Shown in pieces: positions 1 through 5,717 of a stretch of DNA of 6,130 nucleotides. This DNA is from Geoglobus sp. Its GTDB lineage: Archaea; Halobacteriota; Archaeoglobi; Archaeoglobales; Archaeoglobaceae. Location: positions 1 through 6,130 of the forward strand of contig WAJY01000016.1 of assembly GCA_015523645.1 (NCBI GenBank). The letters are read 5' to 3'. The notes beneath the pieces were generated by a model. That model saw nothing but the letters and a program-made list of their open reading frames with translations. It ran no database searches and was not told where the DNA came from. Numbering within the stretch: the stretch's first letter is position 1; each line of letters opens with the position of its first letter. A program made the position numbers and the translations under genes.

Positions 1-112
1 ATCTCACATAGCAGACAGGAGCTAAATGTGGCATGTCATCGCATGTTGAAATCCAAAAAAGTCTCTGGGTGCAGTCTCCTTCAAACATTTGAATGATTTT
101 CTCCTTTTCCAT
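1..112 (-). CDS. Partial N-terminus of a probable pyridoxamine 5'-phosphate oxidase-like (split-barrel flavin-binding) protein
   Basis: Only the first 37 codons are present; the gene runs off the left edge. The start is ATG at 112-110, preceded by an AAGGG stretch, with an AT-rich TATA-like element about 25 bp upstream that predicts a leaderless or nearly leaderless transcript. The peptide opens with a short charged helix (MEKEKIIQMFEG), then LFWIST, and then MPHLAPVCYV. A strand of the form 'hxxIST...PHhxPVxaV' is the usual first beta hairpin of the flavin-reductase/PNPOx-like split barrel, a family that binds FMN, F420 or haem. The substrate cannot be told from this fragment. The family call is inferred from one short motif. 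The reading frame is open and the codon usage resembles its neighbours, so I am fairly sure it is a real gene. Confidence 0.55.
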   Translation of the reverse strand, partial: MEKEKIIQMFEGDCTQRLFWISTCDDMPHLAPVCYVR

Positions 113-128
113 ACCCTTATCTGAAAAT

Positions 129-143
129 TTCAAAATAAAAGCT
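129..143 (-). promoter_or_regulatory. TATA-like promoter of the partial flavoprotein-like gene
   Basis: On the minus strand GCTTTTATTTTG (142-131) is preceded by GAAAA, resembling a BRE/TATA pair. Its centre is about 25 bp before the ATG at 112, which fits an archaeal promoter giving a leaderless mRNA. The call rests on spacing and AT content only. Confidence 0.4.
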
Positions 144-167
144 TTTCATAACCTTCATCAAAATCTC

Positions 168-192
168 AGTTGAATTATGTTTTAACTCAACT
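168..192 (-). terminator. Small inverted repeat just after the MtrH-like gene, possible terminator
   Basis: AGTTGA (168-173) and TCAACT (187-192) can form a 6-bp stem with a 13-nt loop starting 1 nt after the stop codon of the MtrH-like gene. There is no long U tract directly after the stem on the minus strand, only GAGATTTTG. Archaeal termination usually depends on U runs, so this is a weak candidate. Confidence 0.25.
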
Positions 193-193
193 C

Positions 194-1024
194 CTATACT
201 TCGCTTATCAGCTCATGGAGTCTCATACCCATACCTTCCCGAATCTCCTCAACTATGTATGCACTTTGAAATGCGATTTCAGCCCTTTCAATAGGTCCGT
301 AGAATATAAAGTCGCTGAATAACTGTGCAACACTATCAACGCTGCTAACAAGAATTTTTGTGTCAAGCTCTTCCTTAAGATAGTCTGCAAGATAATAGCT
401 TACGTTTGCAGGACCACATCCAGCAGGATAGGGGTATGTTGACTTTACAAGCAAGAGGGTCTCGATTACTTCGCCGAGGCTTTTTATGTCGGTCGGCACA
501 ACATCAATCATAATATTATCCATTCCAATCTTCTTTGCCCTTGAAATCAATCCCTCCCTTTTTCCGTCACCAGATAGCAAGAGTATTCTTTTACTTGGAG
601 ATGTGTATGAAGGGTCATAGTCAAATACAATGGCATTCTTTATTCTCGATTTTTTTAGGATATCAAGCTCTTCCCTTGTGTTTATTGGATTTATTGAGTT
701 GTAAATAATCCTATCAGAAATACCCTGCTCCTCAACATATCTTATCCCTTCCATCCTTGCCTCAAGATATCCATCCAGGATGAAAGGCTTGTCAGTCGCA
801 TCAGCAACAAATTCCAGATACTTTACAATTGCCTCTCTCGTCTCAGCAACAACGTCAAGAATTCCTTCTATGCCATAGCTGTCTGAAAGCTCTTCCTGCT
901 TTGCTATCAGCTCTTCAGCTTTTTCTCTGTCAAAAATTCCCCTGTTATGGTCTTCAACGATTTTATGACGGGAGTAAAATATGCTTCCGATGAGCACGAC
1001 TCTGCTGAAATCAGGCAAACTCAT
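194..1024 (-). CDS. MtrH-family methyltransferase (orphan, divergent from canonical MtrH)
   Basis: This 276-residue protein carries hallmarks of the MtrH family, which moves a methyl group between tetrahydromethanopterin (or another pterin) and a corrinoid protein. Visible motifs are GSIFYSRHKIVED (13-25), GIFD (29-32), FILDGYLEAR (81-90, where classical MtrH has an FLIDS-like stretch), RIIYNSIN (105-112), the glycine/proline-rich YPYPAGCGPANVSYYL (197-212), and FIFYGPIERAE (239-249). The fold should be a TIM barrel acting in the cytoplasm. Canonical MtrH is about 310 residues and begins with an extra glycine-rich strand (GGxPGE type) that is missing here. The ATG at 1024 is kept because homology begins at about residue 9; there is no clear ribosome site and a TATA-like box lies about 20-25 bp upstream, so the mRNA may be leaderless. 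No mtrA-G genes or corrinoid-protein gene lie nearby. The partner and the methyl donor are therefore unknown; a methyltransferase feeding methyl groups from demethylation into the pterin pathway is a reasonable inference. Confidence 0.8.
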   Translation of the reverse strand: MSLPDFSRVVLIGSIFYSRHKIVEDHNRGIFDREKAEELIAKQEELSDSYGIEGILDVVAETREAIVKYLEFVADATDKPFILDGYLEARMEGIRYVEEQGISDRIIYNSINPINTREELDILKKSRIKNAIVFDYDPSYTSPSKRILLLSGDGKREGLISRAKKIGMDNIMIDVVPTDIKSLGEVIETLLLVKSTYPYPAGCGPANVSYYLADYLKEELDTKILVSSVDSVAQLFSDFIFYGPIERAEIAFQSAYIVEEIREGMGMRLHELISEV

Positions 1025-1031
1025 AACTTAA

Positions 1032-1050
1032 GCGGAAAATTAAAATTATT
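1032..1050. promoter_or_regulatory. Shared divergent promoter between the MtrH-like and phosphoglycolate phosphatase genes
   Basis: The 44 bp between the two starts (1024 and 1069) hold one AT-rich block, ATTAAAATTATT (1039-1050), preceded on the plus strand by a purine-rich BRE-like GCGGAAA. Its centre is about 25 bp before the ATG at 1069 and 20-25 bp before the ATG at 1024. One TATA region, or two overlapping ones, therefore probably serves both genes, giving leaderless mRNAs. Neither start has a convincing Shine-Dalgarno sequence. Confidence 0.5.
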
Positions 1051-1068
1051 ATGCATTTCGGTTTTGGC

Positions 1069-1734
1069 ATGGAGATTGAAGCTGTTGCAGTAGACATAGA
1101 TGGCACTCTGACAGACAAAAGGAGAAGCCTTAACTGTAAAGCAGTTGAAGCTCTTAGAAAACTAAAAATCCCCGTGGTTCTTGCAACGGGGAACATATCA
1201 TGCTTTGCGAGAACCGCTGCAAAGCTAATTGGAGTTTCAGACATTGTGATATGCGAGAATGGCGGGGTTGTTAGGTTTGAGTACGATGGAGAAGATATAA
1301 TTCTTGGAAATAAGGAGAAGTGCTACAGAGCTCTTAAAGCTCTTGAAAAAAAATTTGATATAGTTCTTCTTGATGACAGCTATAGAAAAGCTGAGATATG
1401 CCTTAGAAGGACATTTAGAAAGGAAGATGCCGAGGAGATTCTCGAGAACTATGGGGTTAAGATAATTGACTCGGGATTCGCATACCACATCATAGATGAG
1501 AATGTGAGCAAGGGAAAGGCTCTAAGGTTTATTGCTGAAAGAATTGGGGTTGATGTAAAGAGTTTTGTCGCAATTGGAGATTCTGAGAATGATATAGAGC
1601 TTTTCGAGGTTGCTGGAATTGGTGTTGCAGTTGCAAACGCACATTTAAAGCTGAAGGAGGTTGCAGATGTTGTCACATCAAAACCAGACGGTGAAGGGGT
1701 TGTTGAAGCGTTGGAATTTTTGGGCTTAATATGA
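1069..1734 (+). CDS. Phosphoglycolate phosphatase, archaeal HAD type
   Basis: This is a HAD-superfamily phosphatase of the archaeal TA0175 kind, which hydrolyses 2-phosphoglycolate to glycolate and phosphate in the cytoplasm. Numbered from the ATG at 1069 (221 residues), motif I is DIDGTLT with nucleophile D9 and acid/base D11. Motif II is the threonine of VLATGN (T40), motif III is K148 in NVSKGKALRF, and motif IV is IGDSENDIELF with Mg-binding D171 and D175. ENGG (63-66) follows motif II and the C2-type cap lies between motifs II and III. An in-frame ATG at 1051 would add six residues (MHFGFG). I prefer 1069 because family members start a few residues before the first aspartate and because the TATA-like block sits 25 bp upstream. 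The length matches the family at about 220-230 residues. Related HAD enzymes such as sucrose- or mannosyl-phosphate phosphatases share the motifs, so the substrate is assigned by family only. Confidence 0.85.
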   Translation: MEIEAVAVDIDGTLTDKRRSLNCKAVEALRKLKIPVVLATGNISCFARTAAKLIGVSDIVICENGGVVRFEYDGEDIILGNKEKCYRALKALEKKFDIVLLDDSYRKAEICLRRTFRKEDAEEILENYGVKIIDSGFAYHIIDENVSKGKALRFIAERIGVDVKSFVAIGDSENDIELFEVAGIGVAVANAHLKLKEVADVVTSKPDGEGVVEALEFLGLI

Positions 1735-1760
1735 ATTGCCTTTATTTCTTAAAAAAGAAT
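1735..1760. terminator. Convergent terminator region between the phosphatase and PUA-protein genes
   Basis: Only 7 bp separate the two stop codons. The plus strand reads TTTATTTCTT at 1741-1750 and the minus strand reads TTCTTTTTT (1759-1751), with TTCTT/AAGAA forming a small inverted repeat. T runs on both strands suit factor-independent archaeal termination in each direction; part of the run also encodes the Phe-rich tail of the PUA protein. Confidence 0.4.
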
Positions 1761-2209
1761 CTCCATATCTTGTCATCAAGGTGATGGATGTTCTTTACCG
1801 CCTTTCCTTTCCCTCCAACCATCTCACTGCCATCAACAAGGGCAATTCCTATGGCAAGGGGTGTTAGCTTTTTCTCAGCCACAACATGGCAAAACTCACC
1901 CTTTTTTATACCCTCATCCGCATGGACTATTCCGGGTCTCATCACGTCTGCACCATTGATTATGAATTTCACAGCCCCCTCATCAACCACAACCCTATCA
2001 TTCATTGGATTAAACTTCATTATTCCGTAGACAGAGAGATAAACCTTGTCCCCATACCCCAGTATTACCGGCTCTCCATCAACAAGGTACACAACCTTGT
2101 CGTTAAATTCCACTCTCTCAAGCTCACCCTCAAGATTGATCCCGGTTCTTCTTTCAATCTCGCTTAATATCCTTTTTCTCTCTTTTTTCCTGAGTTTCTG
2201 CCTCTTCAT
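1742..2209 (-). CDS. MCT-1-like PUA-domain RNA-binding protein
   Basis: This is a 155-residue protein with a basic N-terminal helix ([13 protein letters not shown]), a pre-PUA region at about 14-70, and a PUA domain at about 73-151. The PUA part reads [21 protein letters not shown], close in pattern to eukaryotic MCT-1 ([20 protein letters not shown]), and the end [10 protein letters not shown] matches the MCT-1 NIHYLNDGLW tail. MCT-1 (Tma20) acts with DENR at the 40S subunit in recycling and reinitiation. Archaeal members resemble TA1423 (DUF1947/PUA), but their role is not settled. The ATG at 2209 is chosen over upstream in-frame starts, which would add a low-complexity tail that reads antisense through the lsm gene. 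A GGATGAT ribosome-site-like stretch lies just before it. It diverges from the lsm-rpl37e-purF operon, which agrees with a translation role. The PUA call is secure; the ribosomal function is inferred. Confidence 0.82.
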   Translation of the reverse strand: MKRQKLRKKERKRILSEIERRTGINLEGELERVEFNDKVVYLVDGEPVILGYGDKVYLSVYGIMKFNPMNDRVVVDEGAVKFIINGADVMRPGIVHADEGIKKGEFCHVVAEKKLTPLAIGIALVDGSEMVGGKGKAVKNIHHLDDKIWRFFFKK

Positions 2210-2223
2210 GGTATCATCCGATA

Positions 2224-2234
2224 TTTTTAAATAC
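2224..2234 (+). promoter_or_regulatory. TATA box of the lsm-rpl37e-purF operon
   Basis: TTTTTAAATAC is a good archaeal TATA element. With the usual 25-bp spacing, transcription would begin near 2254, leaving a leader of about 23 nt that contains the strong Shine-Dalgarno site at 2264-2270. Confidence 0.55.
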
Positions 2235-2249
2235 ACCCAAGAGAATGAG

Positions 2250-2260
2250 GATAAAAAACT
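2250..2260 (-). promoter_or_regulatory. TATA-like promoter of the PUA-protein gene
   Basis: Minus-strand AGTTTTTTATC (2260-2250) lies about 25 bp before a predicted start near 2230. That would give a leader of about 20 nt carrying the GGATGAT ribosome site (2219-2213). This element lies downstream of the lsm TATA box in the plus direction, so the two divergent promoters overlap and may compete. Confidence 0.35.
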
Positions 2261-2263
2261 CAC

Positions 2264-2270
2264 GGAGGAT
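2264..2270 (+). promoter_or_regulatory. Strong Shine-Dalgarno site fixing the lsm start
   Basis: GGAGGAT lies six bases upstream of the ATG at 2277, matching the archaeal anti-Shine-Dalgarno sequence. It rules out longer in-frame starts, whose extra N-terminus would not resemble an Sm protein. Confidence 0.75.
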
Positions 2271-2276
2271 TTAAAA

Positions 2277-2498
2277 ATGGCAAGACCTCTAGATGTCCTG
2301 AACAGATCTCTCAACACTCCTGTGCTTGTTAGACTCAAGGGAGGAAGGGAGTTCAGGGGTGTGCTTGACGGATATGACATACACATGAACTTGGTTTTGA
2401 TAAATGCTGAGGAAATTCAGAATGGTGAGGTTGTTAAAAAGCTCGGAAGCGTTGTGATCAGAGGAGACACCGTTGTATTTGTTTCTCCATCTCAATGA
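2277..2498 (+). CDS. Archaeal Sm-like (LSm) RNA-binding protein, AF-Sm1 type
   Basis: This 73-residue protein is a single Sm fold, a short N-terminal helix followed by a five-stranded barrel. Family members assemble into heptameric rings that bind uridine-rich RNA. Sm1 is at about 14-45 ([27 protein letters not shown]) and Sm2 at about 55-70 ([15 protein letters not shown]). The uridine-pocket residues described for AF-Sm1 have clear equivalents here: H36, N38 and R62 in IRGD. From memory the sequence closely tracks A. fulgidus AF-Sm1. It is the first gene of a compact operon: rpl37e starts 9 nt after its stop, then purF. Linkage of an Sm gene to rpl37e is a known archaeal arrangement and suggests a role near the ribosome or in stable RNA handling. 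Its own TATA box and strong ribosome site fit high expression. Confidence 0.95.
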   Translation: MARPLDVLNRSLNTPVLVRLKGGREFRGVLDGYDIHMNLVLINAEEIQNGEVVKKLGSVVIRGDTVVFVSPSQ

Positions 2499-2507
2499 GG
2501 TGAGGGA

Positions 2508-2681
2508 ATGACAACCGCATCACTTGGAAAGAAAGGCAGAAAGATTGTTCACATCAAATGCAGAAGGTGCGGGAAAGTTTCGTTTCACAGAAGAAAGGGT
2601 TATTGTGCATCCTGTGGTTTTGGCAGAAGTAGGAAATTGAGGAATTATAATTGGGTTAAAAAGAAAAAGAGCAGATATTGA
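2508..2681 (+). CDS. rpl37e: 50S ribosomal protein L37e
   Basis: This small gene encodes 57 residues: a basic N-terminus (MTTASLGKKGRKIVHIKC), a zinc ribbon and a basic tail ending KKKKSRY. Zinc ligands are C18 and C21 (CRRCG) and C33 and C36 (CASCGFG), the standard L37e CxxC pairs. The signature HRRKGYCASCGFG and a length just under 60 residues are typical. L37e is an archaeal/eukaryotic large-subunit protein lying near the exit-tunnel region and contacting 23S rRNA. The ATG at 2508 has GAGGTGA overlapping the lsm stop codon and ending a few bases upstream, so translation is probably coupled to lsm. Its own stop lies 1 nt before the purF start. It has no separate promoter that I can see. Confidence 0.95.
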   Translation: MTTASLGKKGRKIVHIKCRRCGKVSFHRRKGYCASCGFGRSRKLRNYNWVKKKKSRY

Positions 2682-2682
2682 G

Positions 2683-4053
2683 ATGTGTGGGGTTGTAGGT
2701 ATCTATTCAAGGAATGAAAGCCTTACTTCAAGACTCGCTTACTATTCCCTATACTCCCTTCAGCATCGTGGACAGGAGTCTGCGGGAATTGCAGTTTTCG
2801 GGGATTACATACACATACACAAGGACATGGGTCTTGTGAGCGAGATATTTGACAGAAAGAAGCTCAACGAGATGAGGGGCAGTGTTGCTGTCGGTCATGT
2901 TAGATACTCAACAACGGGAGAGAGCAAAATTGAGAATGCACAGCCTTTGCTTGCTAAGACAAAAAATGGAGCACTTGCAATAGCCCACAACGGAAATCTT
3001 GTCAACTATTTCTCCCTAAAGAAAGAGCTTGAGAAAAATGGTTCGGTATTCATAACCGACTCAGATACAGAAGTTATAGCAAAGCTTCTCTCAAAAGAGC
3101 TTGAAGCAAATAACATACTAGACAGCATAAAAAACATCACATCAGTTCTTAAGGGAAGCTACACTGTTGTTATGGCACTTAACGAGACCCTCATAGGCTA
3201 CAGGGACTCTCTTGGATTCAAGCCTTTAATCGTTGGCGAGGGTGATTTTGGATACATAATAGCAAGTGAGAGCTGTGCCCTAGATGCTGTGAACGCCGAG
3301 ATTGTCAGGGATGTCAAGCCAGGAGAGGCTGTTTTGATAGTGGATGGAGAGATGGAATTTGTTCAGATTGAGAGATCAGAGAGAAGTGCCTACTGCGTTT
3401 TTGAATACATCTACTTTGCACGCCCAGACTCTGTCATAGACGGGAAGAGTGTTTACGATGTTAGAGAGAGGATAGGTAGGATACTGGCTAAAGAATCTCC
3501 AGTTGATGCTGACATCGTCTCTCCCGTCCCAGACAGCGGAACAACATCTGCAATAGGGTTTTCAAAGGAATCTGGAATTGAATACAGCGAAGCGTTAATA
3601 AAAAACAGATACGTTGGAAGAACGTTCATCTTACCGGATCAAAACAGCAGAGAGCTCTCAGTTAAAATCAAAATGAACTCTGTTAGAAGGAATGTGAGAG
3701 GAAAGAGGGTGGTGCTCATAGATGACAGCATTGTCAGGGGAACGACGAGCAGAAAGATCGTGGACATGGTGAGAAATGCTGGAGCGAGAGAGGTGCACTT
3801 CAGGGTTGGAAGCCCTCCAATAATTTCCCCATGCTACTTTGGTATAGACATGTCAACAAGAGAGGAACTGATAGCTTCCCAAAAAACGGTTGAAGAGATC
3901 AGAAAGGAGATAAATGCTGACAGTCTTGCATATCTGAGCATCGATGGCTTAATCAAAGCTGTGGGAATGAGAAGAGATGAGCTCTGCATAGCCTGTCTCA
4001 CTGCAGACTATCCAGTTGATGTAAGTGAAGCGAAATTATGTGCTAGATGCTGA
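2683..4053 (+). CDS. purF: Amidophosphoribosyltransferase (glutamine PRPP amidotransferase)
   Basis: PurF makes 5-phosphoribosylamine from PRPP and glutamine, the committed step of purine synthesis. The 456-residue protein starts MCGVVGIYS, so the N-terminal nucleophile Cys2 is exposed once Met is removed; there is no propeptide. Glutaminase motifs are QHRGQESAGIAVF (27-39), VGHVRYSTTG (70-79), AHNGNL (101-106) and TDSDTE (125-130). The phosphoribosyltransferase domain has the PRPP loop VVLIDDSIVRGTTS (343-356). C238, C384, C435 and C438 match the four [4Fe-4S] ligands of the Bacillus-type, oxygen-sensitive enzyme. The ATG lies 1 nt after the rpl37e stop with little ribosome site of its own, so translational coupling is likely. 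Oddly, the chain ends in a second pair, C453 and C456, its last residue. The 3' end overlaps the convergent isomerase gene by 18 bp. Confidence 0.97.
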   Translation: MCGVVGIYSRNESLTSRLAYYSLYSLQHRGQESAGIAVFGDYIHIHKDMGLVSEIFDRKKLNEMRGSVAVGHVRYSTTGESKIENAQPLLAKTKNGALAIAHNGNLVNYFSLKKELEKNGSVFITDSDTEVIAKLLSKELEANNILDSIKNITSVLKGSYTVVMALNETLIGYRDSLGFKPLIVGEGDFGYIIASESCALDAVNAEIVRDVKPGEAVLIVDGEMEFVQIERSERSAYCVFEYIYFARPDSVIDGKSVYDVRERIGRILAKESPVDADIVSPVPDSGTTSAIGFSKESGIEYSEALIKNRYVGRTFILPDQNSRELSVKIKMNSVRRNVRGKRVVLIDDSIVRGTTSRKIVDMVRNAGAREVHFRVGSPPIISPCYFGIDMSTREELIASQKTVEEIRKEINADSLAYLSIDGLIKAVGMRRDELCIACLTADYPVDVSEAKLCARC

Positions 4054-5091
4054 TCCACCTTCATTCAGAATGTTTGGGATGCTTTTTTCATATGGTGGAA
4101 AGATTATTCCTTTTTCTGTGATGATTGCAGAGATATATTTGAGAGGTGTGGCATCAAATGCAGGATTGTAAACCTTAACATTTTCTGGTGCTATCAGCTT
4201 TCTCTTGCAAGTAATATGGCAGTAAATCAGCTCTTCTCTGCCTCTCTCCTCTATCTCCACATCCTTCATCTCTTTCCCCCAGTCAAAGGTTGTTAAAGGT
4301 GCAGCAACATAAAATGGAAGTCCATGTTCTTTTGCAAGGATTGCAAGAGTGTAGGTGCCTATCTTGTTGAAAACACCATCTCTCACTATTCTGTCTGCCC
4401 CAACTATAACCTTGTTAACAAGCCCTTTCTGCATCACTATCCCAGCCATGCTATCAGCTATCAGAGTAACATCGATTCCATCGTTGAGGAGTTCCCAGGC
4501 TGTGAGTCTTGATCCCTGATTTAAAGGTCTTGTTTCGCATGCAAACACCCTTATCTTCTTCCCCTCCTTCACAGCACTCCTTATCACACCCAGAGCCGTT
4601 CCCCAGTATACAGTGGCAAGGCTGCCAGTGTTGCAAATTGTTAAAACTGAGTCCCCATCCTCAAACAACTCCCTTCCGAATTCTCCCAGCTTCTCGTTCC
4701 TCTTCACATCCTCATCTGCTATTCTGTTTGCCTCCTCAACAGCAATTCTCCTGATCTCCTCTATGCTATCTCCTTCAAGAGCTTTGCTTAAAACTCTCTC
4801 AATACCAACTGAAAGGTTTACGGCTGTAGGTCTTGTAGATGCTAGAAGTCTTGCTCTCTCTACAATGTGAGATTTTAGCTCATTCAAATCTGAGAATTCC
4901 TTTTCAAATGCTGAAAGAGCTACTCCATAACCTCCAGCCACCTCAAGAGCTGGAGCACCTCTGACAGCCAATCTCTTTATAGCCATGGCAAGCTCATCAA
5001 CATTCCTGCATTCAAGTATCTCAAGACTCTCAGGAAGTTTTGTTTGATCAATCAGCTTTACACATCCATCCTGCCAGAATATTGTCCTCAT
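4036..5091 (-). CDS. mtnA: MtnA/aIF2B-family sugar-phosphate isomerase (probable methylthioribose-1-phosphate isomerase)
   Basis: This 351-residue protein belongs to the eIF2B-alpha/MtnA family of aldose-1-phosphate to ketose-1-phosphate isomerases. Key features are RGAPA (44-48, phosphate/substrate contact), TICNTGSLATVYWGTALGVI (151-170) with catalytic C153, ETRPLNQGSRLTAWEL (186-201), and GADRI with catalytic D233 followed by NKIGTYTLA (242-250). This matches methylthioribose-1-phosphate isomerase of methionine salvage. The length of about 350 fits MtnA better than the shorter archaeal ribose-1,5-bisphosphate isomerase (about 320), though that enzyme is the main alternative. Some archaeal members are also thought to act on 5-deoxyribose-1-phosphate. 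Older annotations call such proteins translation initiation factor 2B, which the catalytic pair argues against. The ATG at 5091 has GAGGT six bases upstream. It lies 41 bp downstream of the ZPR1-like gene and may share that operon or use the TATA-like element at 5140-5149. Confidence 0.88.
   Translation of the reverse strand: MRTIFWQDGCVKLIDQTKLPESLEILECRNVDELAMAIKRLAVRGAPALEVAGGYGVALSAFEKEFSDLNELKSHIVERARLLASTRPTAVNLSVGIERVLSKALEGDSIEEIRRIAVEEANRIADEDVKRNEKLGEFGRELFEDGDSVLTICNTGSLATVYWGTALGVIRSAVKEGKKIRVFACETRPLNQGSRLTAWELLNDGIDVTLIADSMAGIVMQKGLVNKVIVGADRIVRDGVFNKIGTYTLAILAKEHGLPFYVAAPLTTFDWGKEMKDVEIEERGREELIYCHITCKRKLIAPENVKVYNPAFDATPLKYISAIITEKGIIFPPYEKSIPNILNEGGSASST
4082..4116 (+). terminator. 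T-rich tracts downstream of purF, candidate terminator
   Basis: Two T runs, TTTTTT at 4083-4088 and TTTTT at 4111-4115, lie 30-60 bp after the purF stop, inside the 3' end of the convergent isomerase gene. Archaeal RNA polymerase often stops at such U tracts. There is no strong hairpin. The purF mRNA end would therefore be antisense to the isomerase transcript. Confidence 0.35.
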
Positions 5092-5132
5092 TCGCCAACC
5101 TCTGTCATGTTCAAATCTAATGCTCGTTCAAA

Positions 5133-5717
5133 TCACAATTTATTTAAAGCCTTTGATATGTAGTCTTCTCCAGCTATTTCTAATACTGTAAGACCTGATT
5201 TCAGATTAGAAGCTTCTTCCTGGCTCATTTTCTCCATAAACGCTTTGTCGTCAATTATCATGCTATTCCCGTATGGATCCTCAACAATTAATGTAAGGCT
5301 CTCCTTGCCCTCTCTGACAAGCCTCAGCTTCTCCAGAATGTAATTGCATCTCTTTACAACTTCAGCATTGTCAGAATTCCATTTTTTTGCCATTTCAACA
5401 ACGCTTTCAAATCTGAAAAGGACACCCTCGACATTTGTTATGAAGCCCTGACAGGCTGGACCTGGCTCCATCTCCAGCCCTAGCTCAGGAATTCTTATTG
5501 TTCCAGATGTTGATCTTACAACCTTCGCATAGAGCGTGTTTGAATTTATTTCCAGCGTGAACCTCACAGGCTCCTTCATCTCCGCAGAAAAAGAGTCAGC
5601 ATGTCTGAATCCACACTCGCAAGTAATTGAGGTTAGGAGAAGCTTTCCAAAATATGGAGTTTCATATACAGAAGTAAGAACAACAAGTTCTCTTCCACAG
5701 AGAGGGCAGTTGATCAT
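5133..5717 (-). CDS. ZPR1-like zinc-finger protein (archaeal single-module form)
   Basis: This 194-residue protein is one ZPR1 module: an N-terminal zinc ribbon, then a beta-rich domain. The finger has C4 and C7 (CPLCG) and C33 and C35 (CECGFRHAD). The stretch TPYFGKLLLTSITC joins them, as in eukaryotic ZPR1, and the conserved core motif GPACQGFITNVEGVLFRF lies at about 87-104. Eukaryotic ZPR1 has two such modules and binds EF-1A, for which it is reported to be a folding chaperone. Archaeal single-module proteins are usually annotated 'ZPR1-related' with no proven role; a part in aEF-1A maturation is inference. The second cysteine pair is CxC where CxxC is usual. The ATG at 5717 overlaps the sepF stop in ATGA, and GAGG lies just upstream within sepF, so the two genes are translationally coupled. 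Confidence 0.88.
   Translation of the reverse strand: MINCPLCGRELVVLTSVYETPYFGKLLLTSITCECGFRHADSFSAEMKEPVRFTLEINSNTLYAKVVRSTSGTIRIPELGLEMEPGPACQGFITNVEGVLFRFESVVEMAKKWNSDNAEVVKRCNYILEKLRLVREGKESLTLIVEDPYGNSMIIDDKAFMEKMSQEEASNLKSGLTVLEIAGEDYISKALNKL
5140..5149 (-). promoter_or_regulatory. Possible internal promoter for the MtnA-family isomerase gene
   Basis: Minus-strand CTTTAAATAA (5149-5140) lies within the last codons of the ZPR1-like gene. Standard spacing predicts a start near 5119 and a leader of about 28 nt that includes the GAGGT ribosome site at 5102-5098. It could let the isomerase be expressed apart from sepF and the ZPR1-like gene. Confidence 0.4.

Noticed and set aside
113..193. 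The gap between the partial flavoprotein gene and the MtrH-like gene as a possible small RNA gene
   Set aside because: At 81 bp it is explained by a promoter and a weak hairpin; I see no tRNA fold, C/D-box pair or other RNA signature.
2046..2276. A long N-terminal extension of the Sm-like protein starting at 2046
   Set aside because: It is antisense to the PUA gene and low in complexity. A strong GGAGGAT site marks the ATG at 2277, and the 73-residue product is the standard Sm size.
2210..2386. An N-terminal extension of the PUA protein gene up to 2386, adding 59 residues
   Set aside because: The extra part reads antisense through the lsm gene, is Ser/Leu-rich and has no family resemblance. 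The ATG at 2209 has a ribosome-site-like stretch and matches pre-PUA proteins.
4509..4870. Two overlapping plus-strand open frames opposite the isomerase gene
   Set aside because: They are Ser/Pro-rich shadows of the isomerase coding strand, with no ribosome site or recognisable motif.
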